Positions 12,570 to 15,809 of a stretch of 15,809 nucleotides of DNA are shown piece after piece. The position numbers and the translations under genes are program-made. Numbering within the stretch: position 1 is the first letter of the stretch; each line of letters starts with the position of its first letter. The stretch lies in contig MGQF01000018.1 in assembly GCA_001797745.1 (NCBI GenBank), positions 8,118 to 23,926 on the forward strand, in the 5' to 3' direction. Source of the DNA: Deltaproteobacteria bacterium RBG_13_52_11 (GTDB lineage Bacteria > Desulfobacterota > B13-G15 > RBG-16-54-18). The notes under the pieces were generated by a model. It was not told where the DNA came from. It saw only the letters and a list, made by a program, of their open reading frames with translations, and did no database searches.

Positions 12570-14699
12570 CTACGCCTCCTTCAAGGCATTGGCATAAAAG
12601 TTCGCGATATATTCCTTGACCATCCGCCGGGCGGAGAACCTTGGCCCATTGCTCTTGATGGATTCCTTCATAACCTTGACCCAGCCATGCGGTATGCCGT
12701 CATCGGAGACCGTATAATAGAGGGGAATGATCTCCTTTTCCAGAATCTGGTAAATGGCCTCGGCGTCCGCCTGGTCCCTGCTGTCACTAACCTCTTCCTG
12801 GCCAAAGGCCCAGCCGTTCTTCCCATGGAATCCCTCCACCCACCACCCATCCATGATACTGAGGTGAGGCACTCCGTTAAGGGCGGCCTTCATACCGCTG
12901 GTACCACTGGCCTCCATGGGCGGCAGGGGATTATTGAGCCAGACATCCACGCCGTGGACCAGGTATTGTGCCACTTGTTCTTCATAATCTTCAACAAAAG
13001 CGATCCTTCCCCCCAATTCAGGATCCCGAGCCGCATTAAATATCCTCTGAAGAATGCGCTTGCCTGGGTCATCCGCGGGGTGGGCCTTGCCGGCAAAAAT
13101 AATCTGTATGGGCCTCCAGCGATCATTCAGAATTTTTTTAAAACGCCCGAGGTCGTAAAAGATCAGGTCCGCCCTCTTATAGGTGGCAAACCGGCGAGCA
13201 AACCCCAGGGTCAAGACCGAGTGGTCCAACAAGGTCCCCCCGGCGCGCACGACTGAAAGGCCGACATGGTTTCTTGCCCAGCGTTGGCGTATACGCTCCC
13301 GGATCGCGTCGATCAACTTGATTTTTAACCAGTAGTGGGTCTTCCATACCTCCTCATCCGGTATAGCGTCGATCCGCTTCCATAGCGCCTCGTTGTCATG
13401 ATCCGCCAGCCAGGTGGGGCCAAGATATCTATTAAAGAGGAGTTCTAGTTTTGGTTCTATCCATGTGGGGACGTGCACACCGTTAGTCACATAATCGATG
13501 GGAACGTTCTGCTCCGGCACCTCGGGCCAGAGGGGCTGCCACATCCGACGGGCCACTTCCCCGTGGCGTTTGCTGACTCCATTACGATATCCAGACAGCC
13601 TGAGGGCAAAGGCCGTCATATTAAAACCCGCATTAGGCTCTTTGGGGTTGATCCCCAACTGGAAAAAGGTGTCACGACTCAGCCCAAAAGTCGGCCATGA
13701 GGAGTGAAAATATTTTTCCATCATTTCGAAGGGAAAGACATCATGGCCGGCTGGAATCGGCGTATGGGTCGTAAACACGGAGGTCTTTCGAACCTGCTGC
13801 ACAGCTTCTTCATACTTCATCCCTCCCTGCACGCGCTCCCTGATACGCTCCAACAAGGCAAAAGCGGCATGTCCTTCATTCAGATGGAGGAGCGAATGCT
13901 TGATACCAAGACCGGCCAAAACGTGGGACCCACCGATGCCGAGCACGATTTCTTGGCGCAACCTCTGCTCGATATCGCTGATATAGAGGCGTTGAGATAT
14001 CCTTCGGTTCCAGGGATCATTGATCTCTATATCAGTATCGAGCAGGTAAAGGGGTATACGGCCGATTGCCATCCGCCATACGGCCACATGGATCGGAGGC
14101 TCTATCCAAGGTACCTTGACCACCAGCTGGTCTCCGGTTTCGTTGAGAACCCTGAAAATCGATGCTGCATCCCGATCCAAAGTTTCGTCTATGTTCTCTT
14201 GCCAGCCGTCCTCACGGATGTGCTGGTGTACGTAGCCTTGCGGATACATGAAGCCGACCGCAACCAGAGGTACCCTCAGGTCGCTGCATTCCTTGATATA
14301 ATCGCCGGACAAAAAGCCTAATCCACCGGCATAAAAAGGTAAGGAATGATGCAATCCATACTCTGCGGAAAAATAGGCGATTGGATAATGGTTTGGATCA
14401 AAGACATGTTCCGAAAAGTATCCCTCTGTTGCATCCATATATTGTCGGAACTGAGCAAGCACCTCGTCATAGTTACGTAGGTATTGAGGGTTACGTGCGG
14501 CTGCTTTCAAGGCCTCGCTGGAAAGCTCTTTAAGCATTTTGACCGGATTATGGCTGCTTTCTTTCCAGATCTGTCGGTCAAGCATCTTAAAGAGCATCCG
14601 GCAGGCAGGATGCCAGCTCCACCAGAGATTCGCAGCGAGCTCGCCCAACCCGCTCAAACGCTCTGGAAGATCGGGGAGTATACTCTGCTTGATTTCCAT
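12570..14699 (-). CDS. glgP: Alpha-glucan (glycogen/starch) phosphorylase, short bacterial/archaeal type
   Basis: A 709-residue cytoplasmic PLP enzyme that releases glucose-1-phosphate from the non-reducing ends of alpha-1,4-glucans. Residues about 12-120 are the DUF3417 N-terminal domain of the TIGR02094 group (LGELAANLWWSWHPACRMLF). The phosphorylase core follows, with YFSAEYGLHHSLPFYAGGLGFLSGDY, LHLNEGHAAFALLE and the PLP loop EASGTSGMKAALNG. Lys604 in that loop should bind the cofactor. The segment differs from the GTGNMK text of E. coli GlgP/MalP, as expected for the shorter family. It is followed at 12 bp by the hexomutase gene, giving a glycogen breakdown unit. AGGGAG lies 12 bases before the ATG, a rather long spacing. 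No frameshift is seen. Confidence 0.95.
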   Translation of the reverse strand: MEIKQSILPDLPERLSGLGELAANLWWSWHPACRMLFKMLDRQIWKESSHNPVKMLKELSSEALKAAARNPQYLRNYDEVLAQFRQYMDATEGYFSEHVFDPNHYPIAYFSAEYGLHHSLPFYAGGLGFLSGDYIKECSDLRVPLVAVGFMYPQGYVHQHIREDGWQENIDETLDRDAASIFRVLNETGDQLVVKVPWIEPPIHVAVWRMAIGRIPLYLLDTDIEINDPWNRRISQRLYISDIEQRLRQEIVLGIGGSHVLAGLGIKHSLLHLNEGHAAFALLERIRERVQGGMKYEEAVQQVRKTSVFTTHTPIPAGHDVFPFEMMEKYFHSSWPTFGLSRDTFFQLGINPKEPNAGFNMTAFALRLSGYRNGVSKRHGEVARRMWQPLWPEVPEQNVPIDYVTNGVHVPTWIEPKLELLFNRYLGPTWLADHDNEALWKRIDAIPDEEVWKTHYWLKIKLIDAIRERIRQRWARNHVGLSVVRAGGTLLDHSVLTLGFARRFATYKRADLIFYDLGRFKKILNDRWRPIQIIFAGKAHPADDPGKRILQRIFNAARDPELGGRIAFVEDYEEQVAQYLVHGVDVWLNNPLPPMEASGTSGMKAALNGVPHLSIMDGWWVEGFHGKNGWAFGQEEVSDSRDQADAEAIYQILEKEIIPLYYTVSDDGIPHGWVKVMKESIKSNGPRFSARRMVKEYIANFYANALKEA

Positions 14700-14764
14700 T
14701 GTTGTCGTTTTCTCCCTTGCCTCGTGGTCCTATCTCGGTTCGATCGACATAGTTTCAAAAGAAT

Positions 14765-14809
14765 AAAAAACCTCTCGGCGATAGTCTGACCATCTTTTGA
14801 TCATGAGAG
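14765..14809 (-). terminator. Weak terminator candidate after the 116-residue gene
   Basis: On the minus strand CTCTC (14809-14805) can pair with GAGAG (14776-14772), followed by G and a run of six T. The loop of 28 nt is long, so the hairpin is weak. The position just past the stop codon is right for a terminator. Confidence 0.3.
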
Positions 14810-14810
14810 A

Positions 14811-15161
14811 TCATCCCTGCTTGGACATGAGCTCCAAGGTCACCTCCTCGCCGAATCTATCTTTGAGGGCTTGCGAGAGCTTTTCGTAGTCTCCCATGGT
14901 CTCCACCTCCACTGCCAAATCCCGCTCGTCCAGCACCCGCAGCCTGCCGTGCCCCTTAACCACCTCGATGACCTCAAGGGGATCGATTGTCACCCAACCC
15001 TTCATCCTGCGCACCAGCTCCTCGCCGCTGAAGCCCCGTTCGATCTGCAGGTCCACCCCCCGGAATTTGGCATCCCAGCCGATGAGGGCTGGGCGCGCGA
15101 TAACGGGTGTGACGGGATCATGCATGGCCGCACACGTGAACCACAGCTTCGCCTTGATCAT
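14811..15161 (-). CDS. Uncharacterised 116-residue protein
   Basis: I do not recognise this protein. It is soluble, mildly acidic and has no signal peptide, membrane segment or metal motif; the only cysteine is in FTCAAMHD near the N-terminus. The predicted pattern is mixed alpha/beta. A middle part reads GFSGEELVRRMKGWVTIDPLEVIEV, and the end (YEKLSQALKDRFGEEVTLELM) looks like a helix and strand. The start is well supported: AAGGAG lies seven bases upstream (15169-15174 on the plus strand), and a promoter with a perfect TTGACA lies 50 bp upstream. Codons are GC-rich like rsmD. It sits between rsmD and glgP on the same strand, but its own promoter and a weak terminator suggest a separate transcript. 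A regular codon pattern and ribosome site make it a real gene. Confidence 0.75.
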   Translation of the reverse strand: MIKAKLWFTCAAMHDPVTPVIARPALIGWDAKFRGVDLQIERGFSGEELVRRMKGWVTIDPLEVIEVVKGHGRLRVLDERDLAVEVETMGDYEKLSQALKDRFGEEVTLELMSKQG

Positions 15162-15189
15162 CTCCGTACTCCTTTGTCCCTTTAACTAT

Positions 15190-15217
15190 AATTTAAGGAA
15201 AACCGAAAATATGTCAA
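15190..15217 (-). promoter_or_regulatory. Sigma-70-type promoter for the 116-residue gene
   Basis: On the minus strand, -35 TTGACA spans 15217-15212 by base pairing (plus strand TGTCAA at 15212-15217, extended by one base at 15218 to read TTGACA). A -10-like TAAATT lies at 15195-15190 after a spacer of about 16 bp. Transcription would begin near 15183, giving a leader of about 22 nt that carries the ribosome site. Confidence 0.5.
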
Positions 15218-15272
15218 GGGTATAGTGCCCCGGCACGGTAATCGAGAGAGGACAGAGGATAGTGGTACCTTT

Positions 15273-15809
15273 TCAAGGCGACGGAGAGACCTCATGAAAA
15301 AAAGAAACAGTAGTATCCCCGTATCTGCGCCGTTGGGAGAGCGCCAGGCTGGAAGGCGGGAGAATCTCATCTCTCGACGAGTGCTCGGCCACGATGACCC
15401 CTGCAGTGGCGAGGACCCCCCCCCGGGCGATCTCTTCGAGGGTCTCTCTCACCAATGCCTTGCCGTAGGGGGGGTCCATGAAGATGAGGTCAAAGACCTC
15501 CCCTTTCTCACCCAGGACCCCTATCCCCCTTTTGGTTGCCAGGGGGATGACCCATGACCTCGATTTCAATCCGAGGGCCTTCAGGTTCCCCTTAAGGACC
15601 GTGAGGGCACCCTTCCCCTGTTCCACGAAGACCGCCTCCTGGGACCCGCGGCTGAGGGCCTCAATCCCCAGGGAGCCGGTGCCAGCGAAGAGGTCGAGGA
15701 CCTTTTGAAAGGTCCATACCGGACCGAGGATGTCGAAGATCGCCTCACGGACCCGGTCGGAGGTGGGTCTGATCCGCCCCCCCTGGGGGGCAAGCAGCTT
15801 CCTTCCCTT
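15273..15809 (-). CDS. rsmD: 16S rRNA (guanine(966)-N2)-methyltransferase RsmD, N-terminus cut by window edge
   Basis: A Rossmann-fold methyltransferase that methylates N2 of G966 in 16S rRNA during 30S assembly. The frame is open from the right edge to a TGA at 15273, giving 178 residues. Landmarks in order: KLLAPQGGRIRPTSDRVREA just inside the edge, the SAM-binding VLDLFAGTGSLGIEALSRG, the acidic FVEQGKGA, and the catalytic MDPPYG (the (D/N)PPY motif of N2-guanine methyltransferases). The family is about 180-200 residues, so only about ten N-terminal residues are missing. A run of seven C bases at 15777-15783 near the edge does not break the frame. An internal ATG near 15626 would miss the SAM site and is not the start. 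Third codon positions are GC-rich (25 of the first 30 visible codons). Confidence 0.95.
   Translation of the reverse strand, partial: KGRKLLAPQGGRIRPTSDRVREAIFDILGPVWTFQKVLDLFAGTGSLGIEALSRGSQEAVFVEQGKGALTVLKGNLKALGLKSRSWVIPLATKRGIGVLGEKGEVFDLIFMDPPYGKALVRETLEEIARGGVLATAGVIVAEHSSRDEILPPSSLALSQRRRYGDTTVSFFHEVSPSP

Noticed and set aside
12687..14321. Plus-strand open frames opposite glgP (189 and 205 codons)
   Set aside because: They lie wholly antisense to an intact phosphorylase with conserved motifs throughout; no ribosome site or family pattern.
15225..15236. GTGCCccGGCAC hairpin after rsmD as a terminator
   Set aside because: The stem is short with a two-base loop and there is no T-run on either side; it may be chance.
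15777..15787. Possible frameshift in rsmD at the run of seven C
   Set aside because: Recounting the bases keeps the frame KLLAPQGGRIRPTSD, as expected for RsmD.
1..15809. CRISPR array, prophage genes, toxin-antitoxin or defence islands
   Set aside because: No regularly spaced repeats, no integrase, Cas, restriction or toxin motifs were found on either strand.

Overview
The window reads as chromosomal DNA of an anaerobic or microaerophilic Gram-negative bacterium, most likely a deltaproteobacterium (Desulfobacterota, Syntrophobacterales-like). That placement is an inference. It rests on a ferredoxin:thioredoxin-reductase-type protein fused to rubredoxin, an OFA/MCT-like MFS carrier, a periplasmic Do-type protease and the form of the elongator tRNA-Met. 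No marker gene fixes it.

Layout. Positions 1-3330 are minus-strand: a PiT phosphate transporter (cut by the left edge) with its PhoU-like DUF47 partner, an AlkA-type DNA glycosylase, and a two-gene thiol-redox unit in which a CGWC glutaredoxin overlaps an FTR-rubredoxin fusion by 11 nt. Positions 3694-6356 are plus-strand: an MFS carrier, a small Rho-N/SAP-like basic protein overlapping rpe, then elongator tRNA-Met with its own promoter. From 6463 to the right edge all genes are minus-strand: a membrane HD-GYP protein with a short leader peptide, a LysE-type exporter, a lipoprotein-type HtrA protease, a phosphohexomutase coupled to alpha-glucan phosphorylase (glycogen to glucose-1-P to glucose-6-P), an unrecognised 116-residue protein, and rsmD (cut by the right edge).

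The gaps hold gene fossils that ORF calling misses. These are an IS30-family transposase broken by at least one stop and several frameshifts (8674-9140), a short DedA-like N-terminus (7661-7750), the detached N-terminal domain of a P-type cation ATPase that keeps a good ribosome site (10866-11009), and a frameshifted unknown ORF (4986-5190).

Third-position GC differs sharply by hand count: 26/30 in the first rpe codons and 25/30 in rsmD, against 11/30 in pit. I see no CRISPR array, prophage, toxin-antitoxin pair or recognisable defence system. The best candidate for an under-described system is the glutaredoxin/FTR-rubredoxin pair; the detached P-type ATPase domain and the HD-GYP leader peptide follow.
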